DNA from: Acholeplasmataceae bacterium
Lineage (GTDB): Bacteria; Bacillota_I; Bacilli_A; Acholeplasmatales; Acholeplasmataceae
Reading direction: 5' to 3'
Assembly: GCA_030656435.1 (NCBI GenBank)
Contig: JAUSOA010000050.1
Coordinates: 1-13,005, forward strand
Length of the DNA stretch: 13,005 bases
Position 1 is the first letter of the stretch; every line of letters begins with the position of its first letter. Position numbers and translations under genes: made by a program. Positions 6,844 through 13,005 of the stretch are shown here, one piece after another. The notes beneath the pieces were generated by a model. That model had not been told where the DNA came from. It did no database searches and saw nothing but the letters and a program-made list of their open reading frames with translations.

Positions 6844-8619
6844 ATGAAAAAAATAATTTTAATCTTTATTATTGCTTTTGTCATCTTGTTTGCACCTGCA
6901 TTAAAGCTTGAAGCAGCAGGAAATCAAATTGTTTATACCGAATCCGATTACGAAAGACTTCATGCTGTTATCCAACATGTTGAAAATGTCTTGAAATATG
7001 GTGGTGAATATAATCCAAATACAAATCTTTTACCAGATGCGATCAATACACTAACCGGTGAACCAGCAAGATGGACATTTCCAAATAGAGCACAAGTGCC
7101 TTACGCAAATCTTGCGAATCAACAAAATTTCTTTAGAACGCTTGTCGCATTATCTCAGGTGACGGGATCTAATAAATATAAAAATTCAGCAGTAGAGGTT
7201 TTATCTGAATTTATGAATGGTTATCAAAACGTCAATGGTTTATTTCATTGGGGTGGTCATAGAGCAATCAATCTCGATAACATGGAAGTCCAATCCTTTG
7301 AAGGACCTAATGGACCTCATGAACTTAAAAATATGATGCCTTATTACGAATTGATGATGGAAGTCAATGAAGAAGCAACCTTAAAGTTTATGAGACAACT
7401 ATGGACAGCACATTTCTATTGGTCATCTACAGATATGAATCGACATGGTTCCTATTCAACTGCATTTGATACAAACGTATTTGGACAAACGATTCCTGAT
7501 CACGTCATTTTGTTTGATCAATTTGGAATGCCAATTATCCCATCAGATTCTCCAGGATTATTGCCATTTGTCAACTCAGCGACTGACCTTGCTTATGCAG
7601 CATATACATTATCACATTTTACTGGTGATCAAGTACCAGCAGACTGGGCATATTACTTAATGAGTCAATACAACCGTGCATCTCATCCAATTACTGGGAT
7701 GACAGTTTATCAATATAAGTCAACCTCGGTGACTCGCTCACCCCTAGAGTGTGCCGACCCCGCCTATACCAATTCAGGTTGTGGCGATAGAGTTGCTAGA
7801 CAATTTAGAGATTTTGGAAGCATAGCTAGAGAATCTAATGTTGCATGGAAAAATACTCAAGCAGTTTATGTCGATAATATTCTAATGCTTTTAGAAGCAG
7901 CAGATAAATATGGTGTGACTGATTTTGTTGACTGGGCAAGAACATACCTTGAAGGATATCTTGAGTATTCATATATTCGTGTAAATGGACAAAATAAAAT
8001 AATCCCTATGTTTATCGATGGAACAGTAACCTATGGTTATGTCGTTCCAGAGGTCGGATATTTTGGACCATCTAACATGAGACTTGATTATGTATCGATG
8101 CCAACAACATACTTATTACCTATTTTAAGAACTATTTTGCAAACACCAAATCCTGAAAATAGAGTAAAGCTTTGGACCTATTTTAGAGATATTGTCTACA
8201 CCTATGGATTAGGTGATATAGGAGAGCTTGGTGGAGCAAAACCAAATCTAAATATCGATACAGCAATTGATGATCCATTTGCTTTAATGACGATGGTTGA
8301 ACTCTATGATTACACAAAAAATGTTGCCTATTTAGAAGTTGCAAGAACCATTGGTAACAACATCGTTCGTGAAAAGTTCCATAGAGGATTCTTTGTCGAC
8401 AGTGAAATCATGCTTTATAGCCGTCTTGACCAACCAGATACTTTAGCACTTCTTACACTCGATGCAGTCATTAGAGGTATCCCGCTGAATCAAATGCCAT
8501 TCTACCTTGCAGATTCCGGATATATTCATGGCTACTTATTGGCAGATGATGGAGTGGTTGAAGATAGAAGCTATACTCAGCATATGATTTACACCAAGAC
8601 CATTTTTGATTGGGAGTGA
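6844..8619 (+). CDS. Secreted exo-pectate lyase, polysaccharide lyase family 2-like
   Basis: A 591-residue protein with a signal peptide (hydrophobic residues 4-20, probable cleavage near LEA/AG, residues 22-26) and no lipobox, so it is probably released. The mature part, about 565 residues, is helix-rich and matches the size of PL2 (alpha/alpha) barrel pectate lyases. GGH (H139), HELKNMMPYYEL (E160) and MNRHGSY (R200, H201) reproduce almost exactly the spacing recalled for Yersinia PL2 (metal ligands H109, E130, H172 and catalytic R171). PL2 enzymes use a transition metal and release unsaturated digalacturonate. Residues 297-313 form a local GC-rich, Cys-containing patch (C303, C313). It starts 1 base after the preceding stop, ends with TGA, and is followed 5 bases later by the next ATG. 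Family call is moderate to good. Other alpha/alpha-barrel uronate enzymes are the main alternatives. Confidence 0.75.
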   Translation: MKKIILIFIIAFVILFAPALKLEAAGNQIVYTESDYERLHAVIQHVENVLKYGGEYNPNTNLLPDAINTLTGEPARWTFPNRAQVPYANLANQQNFFRTLVALSQVTGSNKYKNSAVEVLSEFMNGYQNVNGLFHWGGHRAINLDNMEVQSFEGPNGPHELKNMMPYYELMMEVNEEATLKFMRQLWTAHFYWSSTDMNRHGSYSTAFDTNVFGQTIPDHVILFDQFGMPIIPSDSPGLLPFVNSATDLAYAAYTLSHFTGDQVPADWAYYLMSQYNRASHPITGMTVYQYKSTSVTRSPLECADPAYTNSGCGDRVARQFRDFGSIARESNVAWKNTQAVYVDNILMLLEAADKYGVTDFVDWARTYLEGYLEYSYIRVNGQNKIIPMFIDGTVTYGYVVPEVGYFGPSNMRLDYVSMPTTYLLPILRTILQTPNPENRVKLWTYFRDIVYTYGLGDIGELGGAKPNLNIDTAIDDPFALMTMVELYDYTKNVAYLEVARTIGNNIVREKFHRGFFVDSEIMLYSRLDQPDTLALLTLDAVIRGIPLNQMPFYLADSGYIHGYLLADDGVVEDRSYTQHMIYTKTIFDWE

Positions 8620-8624
8620 TATAG

Positions 8625-9086
8625 ATGAAAAAAATACTATTTCTATTAACAATTATATTAGGAGCTATCGCTTTAGTTGGATGCTCAAACGAAGAGACAA
8701 ATGATGACACCATTGTTGTTGATACAACCTTCCGTCTTTTGATGGAAGCAGAGGATTTATCTGGAATGGCGAATAAGACAAACTCCGTTGTTCGTACTGC
8801 AGGTAGTTTAGGATTACCGACATCCTATCAAGGAGTTCAAATTACCTATCATTCAAGAAATACAAATATTATAGACAATAACGGAAATGTCACATTACCA
8901 ACAGAATGCTGGATTGAATCTAGAGATCAACAAGGCATATCAAAAAGTCAGTTCAATAATTTAAACGATAATTGGCCTGTTGTAGTGGATGTCATATTGA
9001 GTTACCAAGGCCAAACCAGAACTGCCAAACTATTGTTCGTTGTAGCCCCACAAGAAGGGTTTACATGTAATAAATATTTAGGATAA
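8625..9086 (+). CDS. Small surface lipoprotein with an Ig-like (aBig-type) domain
   Basis: A 153-residue protein. The signal peptide ends LVGC (lipid Cys20), followed by a short acidic linker. Residues about 33-142 resemble the atrophied bacterial Ig-like domain: LPTSYQGVQITYHSRNTN, then NNGNVT, then late strands VVVDVILSYQGQTRTAKLLF. The same arrangement (LPTTYSAQGVSISW, ANGVITQPT) occurs at residues 99-190 of the giant lipoprotein encoded next, so the two are related in domain type. Two further cysteines, C95 and C148, could pair. No catalytic motif is visible. It may be a spacer or an adaptor for glycan or protein contacts at the surface. GGGAG at 8612-8616 overlaps the preceding gene's end. 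The downstream gene starts 10 bases after the stop. The gene is certain; the exact role is unknown. Confidence 0.7.
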   Translation: MKKILFLLTIILGAIALVGCSNEETNDDTIVVDTTFRLLMEAEDLSGMANKTNSVVRTAGSLGLPTSYQGVQITYHSRNTNIIDNNGNVTLPTECWIESRDQQGISKSQFNNLNDNWPVVVDVILSYQGQTRTAKLLFVVAPQEGFTCNKYLG

Positions 9087-9096
9087 GGGAGGATTT

Positions 9097-12000
9097 ATGA
9101 GAAAAATATTAAGTTTAACAACGATTTTACTTCTTGGATTTGTACTAGTAGCATGTGCTAAAGATACATATACCGTTACATTTGATTCAAATGGAGGAAG
9201 TGCTATCAGTGCAATCACAGATATAGCTAAAGACTCTACAATTACAGCACCTACAGCACCTACACGTACAAATTATGTTTTTGCTGGATGGTTCAAGGAA
9301 AGTAGCTTGACCAATGCATGGGATTTTGCTACAGACAAGGTGACAGCTAATATTACTTTGTATGCAAAATGGGATGCTGCTGGTCCAACGGATCAACAAG
9401 CAGTTGATGCAACCTTTGATTGGTTGAATATTGGTAATATATCCGCATTAACCAATAGTTCACCAAGATTGATATTGCCCACAACTTATTCAGCTCAAGG
9501 TGTATCTATATCCTGGACAATTGATAAATTACAATTTATTGCTGCTAACGGAGTCATTACACAACCAACACATGAAGAGGGTAATCAAAGTGTAACATTA
9601 ACTGCAACGATGACTAAAGGTACAGTCAATAGAACCAAGGTCTTTAATGCAACAGTTGTCGCATTACCTCCGATTGAAGATACATTACCTATTATTAATG
9701 AAACCTTTGATTATGCAAATGGAAATATCTTAACACAATCAACCATTTGGGGTCCTGTATCGGGTAAAACTGGTAATTCAGTGTTTACCGTTGTTGATAC
9801 AATTACTGGAATGTCAATTCCTAATGACAGTAAAGCACTAAAGATTGAAGCATATCTAGAATTACAAATCGAAGCACCAATCGTTCACACCTATGACTTG
9901 GTAGTCTTTGAAGTTGATTTAATGCAGACCACATCATCTAATGGATCACCTATTAACATTCAATCATCATCTTCAAGTCCAGTGGTTGCTTTTGGTTTAG
10001 ATGGTGCAGCTCTATTCTATAGAACAGACAATGGAGCATTGATTAAAACAAATATTAACATCAATCAGTGGTACACATTACGCGCTGAAGTCAATTTAAC
10101 AAATAAGACATTAGAGGTTTTCTATTATGAAGATGGACAACTGATTTCTATGACTCCTGGTCCAGTGACATTCACTGGAACAACTCCTTTGCAGGGCTTA
10201 TTTATTAGAAGTGGTAGTTCAAATACAACCGCACTTCGTGCTCCTGCATATGTTACCAACATCATAGCAAATCGTATTGAAGCACTACCTAGACCAGCAG
10301 AAGAAATTAAACTTGGTGCTGTTGAAGGCATTAGACCAACTGTTTCTGTTGAAGAAAATGCTGTATTTACTCCAGACACACCGGTGATTCATAATTACTT
10401 TGGTAGTCAAAGAGCATTAATTCTAACAACTGAGTATACATTAGCAGTCAATAATCCTGTTGATACCGCAGTTGCTGGAGATTACGTAGTTACCTATACA
10501 TTTACAAATGTAGCTGACGCTACAGATGTAAAAGTAGTTACACAAGAAGTCACTGTATATGCAGTCGGACAACCTAATGAAATCACTGGAACAACCTCTA
10601 CAACAGTTGGATATTTGGAAACCAATAGTGATATCACTATCACTTTAGTTCAACCACAGGGAACTCTATATTATCTACTCAGTTCAAATGCTAGTGAAAC
10701 TGCGGCTGCAATTATGCTAGGTAGTAGTGTGGCTATTGAAGGTGTGACTGTATTACTTGATGACTTAAATGTTGGAAGTAACACGCATATTCACTTTGTG
10801 GTATCACTCAATGGTCAGTCCAATGTTTGGTCACATGCATTATCATTTGAAGCAGTGAATATGATAACTACTAAAGAACAATTTTATGCAATGGCAAGCG
10901 TGGAAACAGCACTTAGCTATGCATTGGCAAATGATTTAGATTTCACAGGATTTACATGGGCGACAACTGCTGCATCCTTCAAGGGAAAACTATATGGTAA
11001 TGGATTTGCTGTTAGAAATTTAACAATGGCATCTACAGCACAATATGGTGGTATCTTCTCTAGAGCAAATGGCGCAGTGATTAGAGACCTTATATTAGAT
11101 AACATCAATGTTGTTTCAACAGCACGTGGTGGAGCATTAATCGGTAGAGTTGAAAATGTTTCGGTCTTAATTGAAAATGTTATGCTCATTAACTCAAATG
11201 TTCAAGGTGCTGATGCTAATGGTGTTGGTGGTTTAATTGGACATGCAGCAAATCAAGTTACATTAAAAAATGTTGCTGTTATTGATACAGTGGTAACAGC
11301 TGTCGGCGTTAAAAATGTCGGTGGTGTCGTTGGTCGTGTTGGTGGCGGTTCTGCAAACACACTATTTGCTACTGATGTGTTTGTTAAGAATGTCACAGTC
11401 AATGCACAAGTATCAGGTACTGATTTAGGTGCAGGGGTATTTGTGGGTTATGTAACAGATAATGCAGCATCGATTGTCAATGCAAATCGAGTGATTGTTG
11501 TAGATTCTACAGTCAACTCTGTGATGGGTGGAGCCTTAATTGGTTACCTTCGTGCCCCAGGTACTGCAACAGCAAATAATATTTATGTTGAAGTCACATT
11601 TGCTGGAACTGATGTTACACATGCCGGATTAATCGCGAGAGTCAATGATTCAGCTTCCTATTTAGATCAAACATCAATTTTTGGATCATTTACTGGAGCA
11701 GTTCAAAATGCACAGACTCAGGATTTAGCAAACACTTTTGTTCCTACAAACCAAGCTTGGTGGTCAACAAACCTTCCAACATTCGTTAATAACGATCTAT
11801 GGTCATTTGGGACAAATGGCGTATTTGAACTCATATTATATACAGAAAATAGTAAGCCAATGGTAGTAGTAACTCTTGATTATAATTTCGATATTCCAGA
11901 TCAAGTGATTGAAGTTAGACAGGATAATGAATTTAGTCACGGTGCACCACTTGTTGCTGGATACAACTTTGTTGGTTGGTTTACAGATGCTTCTTTAGTG

Positions 12001-13005
12001 ACCCCATTACCTTCGGGTTATGTGATTACAGTACCCGTTACCTTATATGGCAAATATGAAGCACTACCTCTATTTGATGTTACATTCAATGTAGATGGTG
12101 GAAGTGCAGTGGCACTTATTCAAGTTTATCAAAACGATAAGATAACAGAACCAACCGCTCCAACAAAGGATGGTTATACATTTGAGGGATGGTATAAGGA
12201 AGCTGAATTCACTACACTTTGGAACTTTGGAACTGACTTAGTCACTGCTAACACAACGCTTTTCGCAAAATGGGAAGCAATTCCTTCAGTAACCTATACA
12301 GTTTCATTTGAAGAAAATGGTGGATCAGCAGTTGCCGATCTATTATTGGTTGGTGAAGGCACAACAATTACAGCTCCAACTGCACCAACAAAGGATGGTT
12401 ATACATTCGAGGGTTGGTATAAGGAAGCTGAATTAACAAATCTTTGGATATTTGCATCTGACTTAGTAACTGCAAATATCACATTATATGCAAAATGGGA
12501 GGTTGAACCTGATCTTCCTCTAGGAACATCAATTACGACAGCTCAAGAATTCCATGATATGACCAAGAGTGGATCTACTGAGACATTCTATTTAGCAAAC
12601 GATATTGATTTCACAGGATTTACTTGGACTGTTACAGGTACAGGTACTTCATTCCGTGGAACTCTTAATGGGAATGGAAAGACAATATCTAATATTACAA
12701 TCGCTGGAAGTGGAACTGGAGTTTATGGTGGTATCTTCCAAAGAACCAATGGAGCAGTCATCAATAACTTAACAGTAGATAATGCTCATGTTGACGCAGT
12801 TGGTAGAGTGGGAGTCTTAATTGGTAGAGTTGAAACAGGAGAAACTGTATTAAACAAAGTCGTGATTAAGAACTCAAGCGCTGCTGGTACAGCAGGCGAA
12901 GGTGTTGGTATCTTAATTGGTAACGCAGCAACAGCATTTACGATAACAAACCTTCAAATTATCAGTTCAACAGCCTTCAATTCAGGCAAGAATGTTGGAT
13001 ATATT
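9097..13005 (+). CDS. Giant modular surface lipoprotein/adhesin, truncated by the window edge
   Basis: The frame is open for 1303 codons to the window end with no stop, so the C-terminus is missing. GGGAGGA at 9087-9093 precedes the ATG. The lipobox LVAC puts the anchor at Cys20. Domains in order: InlB B-type repeat (25-92, ends YAKW); aBig-type Ig domain (99-190); concanavalin/laminin-G-like sandwich (199-394); DUF5011/HYR-like Ig domain (about 405-488, AVAGDYVVTYTFTN); another beta domain (490-588); GLUG-like beta-helix (589-921); one degenerate and two good InlB repeats (922-988, 993-1059, 1067-1134); then a second GLUG-like beta-helix (1144 onward) similar to the first. No catalytic residues are evident and no Cys after the anchor. 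As the last visible gene of a pectin operon it is probably a surface scaffold or adhesin that binds polysaccharide or plant material. The binding target is inference. A beta-helix with lyase activity cannot be excluded. Confidence 0.85.
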   Translation, partial: MRKILSLTTILLLGFVLVACAKDTYTVTFDSNGGSAISAITDIAKDSTITAPTAPTRTNYVFAGWFKESSLTNAWDFATDKVTANITLYAKWDAAGPTDQQAVDATFDWLNIGNISALTNSSPRLILPTTYSAQGVSISWTIDKLQFIAANGVITQPTHEEGNQSVTLTATMTKGTVNRTKVFNATVVALPPIEDTLPIINETFDYANGNILTQSTIWGPVSGKTGNSVFTVVDTITGMSIPNDSKALKIEAYLELQIEAPIVHTYDLVVFEVDLMQTTSSNGSPINIQSSSSSPVVAFGLDGAALFYRTDNGALIKTNININQWYTLRAEVNLTNKTLEVFYYEDGQLISMTPGPVTFTGTTPLQGLFIRSGSSNTTALRAPAYVTNIIANRIEALPRPAEEIKLGAVEGIRPTVSVEENAVFTPDTPVIHNYFGSQRALILTTEYTLAVNNPVDTAVAGDYVVTYTFTNVADATDVKVVTQEVTVYAVGQPNEITGTTSTTVGYLETNSDITITLVQPQGTLYYLLSSNASETAAAIMLGSSVAIEGVTVLLDDLNVGSNTHIHFVVSLNGQSNVWSHALSFEAVNMITTKEQFYAMASVETALSYALANDLDFTGFTWATTAASFKGKLYGNGFAVRNLTMASTAQYGGIFSRANGAVIRDLILDNINVVSTARGGALIGRVENVSVLIENVMLINSNVQGADANGVGGLIGHAANQVTLKNVAVIDTVVTAVGVKNVGGVVGRVGGGSANTLFATDVFVKNVTVNAQVSGTDLGAGVFVGYVTDNAASIVNANRVIVVDSTVNSVMGGALIGYLRAPGTATANNIYVEVTFAGTDVTHAGLIARVNDSASYLDQTSIFGSFTGAVQNAQTQDLANTFVPTNQAWWSTNLPTFVNNDLWSFGTNGVFELILYTENSKPMVVVTLDYNFDIPDQVIEVRQDNEFSHGAPLVAGYNFVGWFTDASLVTPLPSGYVITVPVTLYGKYEALPLFDVTFNVDGGSAVALIQVYQNDKITEPTAPTKDGYTFEGWYKEAEFTTLWNFGTDLVTANTTLFAKWEAIPSVTYTVSFEENGGSAVADLLLVGEGTTITAPTAPTKDGYTFEGWYKEAELTNLWIFASDLVTANITLYAKWEVEPDLPLGTSITTAQEFHDMTKSGSTETFYLANDIDFTGFTWTVTGTGTSFRGTLNGNGKTISNITIAGSGTGVYGGIFQRTNGAVINNLTVDNAHVDAVGRVGVLIGRVETGETVLNKVVIKNSSAAGTAGEGVGILIGNAATAFTITNLQIISSTAFNSGKNVGYI
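9169..9372 (+). repeat. InlB B-type repeat 1 (coding)
   Basis: Encodes residues 25-92 of the giant lipoprotein, with the family pattern TVTFDSNGGS ... APTAPTR ... FAGWFKE ... YAKW. It lies directly after the lipid anchor, so it probably acts as a spacer that lifts the binding domains off the membrane. Confidence 0.85.
10861..11859 (+). repeat. GLUG-like beta-helix module, copy 1 (coding)
   Basis: Encodes residues 589-921. It opens with MITTKEQFYAMA, then ANDLDFTGFTW, FKGKLYGNGFAVRNLTM, GGIFSRANGAVIRDL, GALIGRVEN and VGGLIGHAANQ. The recurrent GG(I/L)(I/V)G turns mark successive coils of a GLUG-type right-handed beta-helix. The same order recurs in copy 2 from 12526. Confidence 0.75.
11860..12498 (+). 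repeat. Array of three InlB B-type repeats between the two beta-helices
   Basis: Encodes residues 922-988 (degenerate: AGYNFVGWFTD kept, NGG turn lost), 993-1059 and 1067-1134 (both full: GGSAVA, APTKDGYTFEGWYKEAE, FAKWE/YAKWE). The last two units are near-identical across about 50 bases (12160-12209 and 12384-12433). Confidence 0.85.
12526..13005 (+). repeat. GLUG-like beta-helix module, copy 2 (coding, incomplete)
   Basis: Encodes residues 1144-1303 and continues past the edge. SITTAQEFHDM, ANDIDFTGFTW, FRGTLNGNGKTISNITI, GGIFQRTNGAVINNL, GVLIGRVETG and GVGILIGNAA follow copy 1 coil by coil. A 17-base stretch (10939-10955 and 12607-12623) is identical in both copies, which points to an internal duplication. 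Confidence 0.75.

Noticed and set aside
5417..7660. Short + strand ORFs of about 60-70 codons at 5417-5632, 5846-6031 and 7445-7660
   Set aside because: They lie wholly or mostly in alternative frames of well-supported genes, lack ribosome binding sites and have no recognisable protein pattern.
10125..11189. Minus-strand ORFs of 84 and 90 codons inside the giant gene
   Set aside because: They are antisense shadows of a continuous + strand frame with clear domain content.
1..13005. Mycoplasma-type code with UGA as Trp
   Set aside because: Trp is written TGG throughout and the PL2-like gene ends cleanly at TGA 8617-8619, followed by a new Shine-Dalgarno-linked lipoprotein gene.
1..13005. tRNA, rRNA, CRISPR array, insertion sequence, riboswitch
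   Set aside because: All gaps between genes are under about 150 bases and are explained by terminators, promoters and ribosome binding sites. No cloverleaf, spaced repeat array or transposase was seen. The only direct repeats are coding repeats in the giant lipoprotein.

Overview
The window is AT-rich DNA with short intergenic gaps and strong Shine-Dalgarno sites. It carries many type-II (lipobox) lipoproteins and many secreted proteins, but no cell-wall sorting (LPXTG) signal that I can see. UGA is a stop codon (the gene ending at 8619 uses it) and every Trp codon I read is UGG, so the standard code applies. Together with a dihydrolipoamide dehydrogenase, large lipoproteins with InlB-type and GLUG-like repeats, and no sign of a Gram-negative envelope, this suggests a low-GC Bacillota/Mollicutes-type bacterium of the Acholeplasma/Izemoplasma kind. 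That placement is inference. All genes are on the + strand.

Region 1 (1-305): the 3' end of lpdA (dihydrolipoyl dehydrogenase, E3), closed by a clear rho-independent terminator.

Region 2 (306-1239): a two-gene unit with its own promoter and terminator. The first gene encodes a 67-residue exported peptide with two copies of a motif resembling the ApbE flavinylation site (DIIAGAT and DLIAGAS). The second encodes a 207-residue ferric-reductase/MsrQ-like membrane protein with three candidate heme histidines. I infer a minimal membrane-to-surface electron-transfer pair that carries flavin on the small peptide. This is the most unusual item in the window.

Region 3 (1240-13005, running off the right edge): a pectin (homogalacturonan) utilisation operon. 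A cre/LacI-family-like operator (1251-1264) sits just before a near-consensus promoter (TTGACA / 18 bp / TATAAT). It is followed by eight tightly packed genes with no visible internal terminator: a PL1 pectate lyase lipoprotein; an ABC importer without an ATPase (TogB-like binding lipoprotein plus TogM- and TogN-like permeases); a lectin-like beta-sandwich lipoprotein; a secreted PL2-like exo-pectate lyase; a small lipoprotein with an Ig-like domain; and a giant modular surface lipoprotein (more than 1303 residues, open at the right edge).

Inferred working model: the surface-tethered PL1 enzyme cuts polygalacturonate and the secreted PL2-like enzyme trims the products to unsaturated digalacturonate. 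The binding lipoprotein and permeases import them, powered by an ATPase encoded elsewhere. The beta-sandwich, Ig-like and giant lipoproteins, which share domain types with each other, hold polysaccharide or plant debris at the cell surface.
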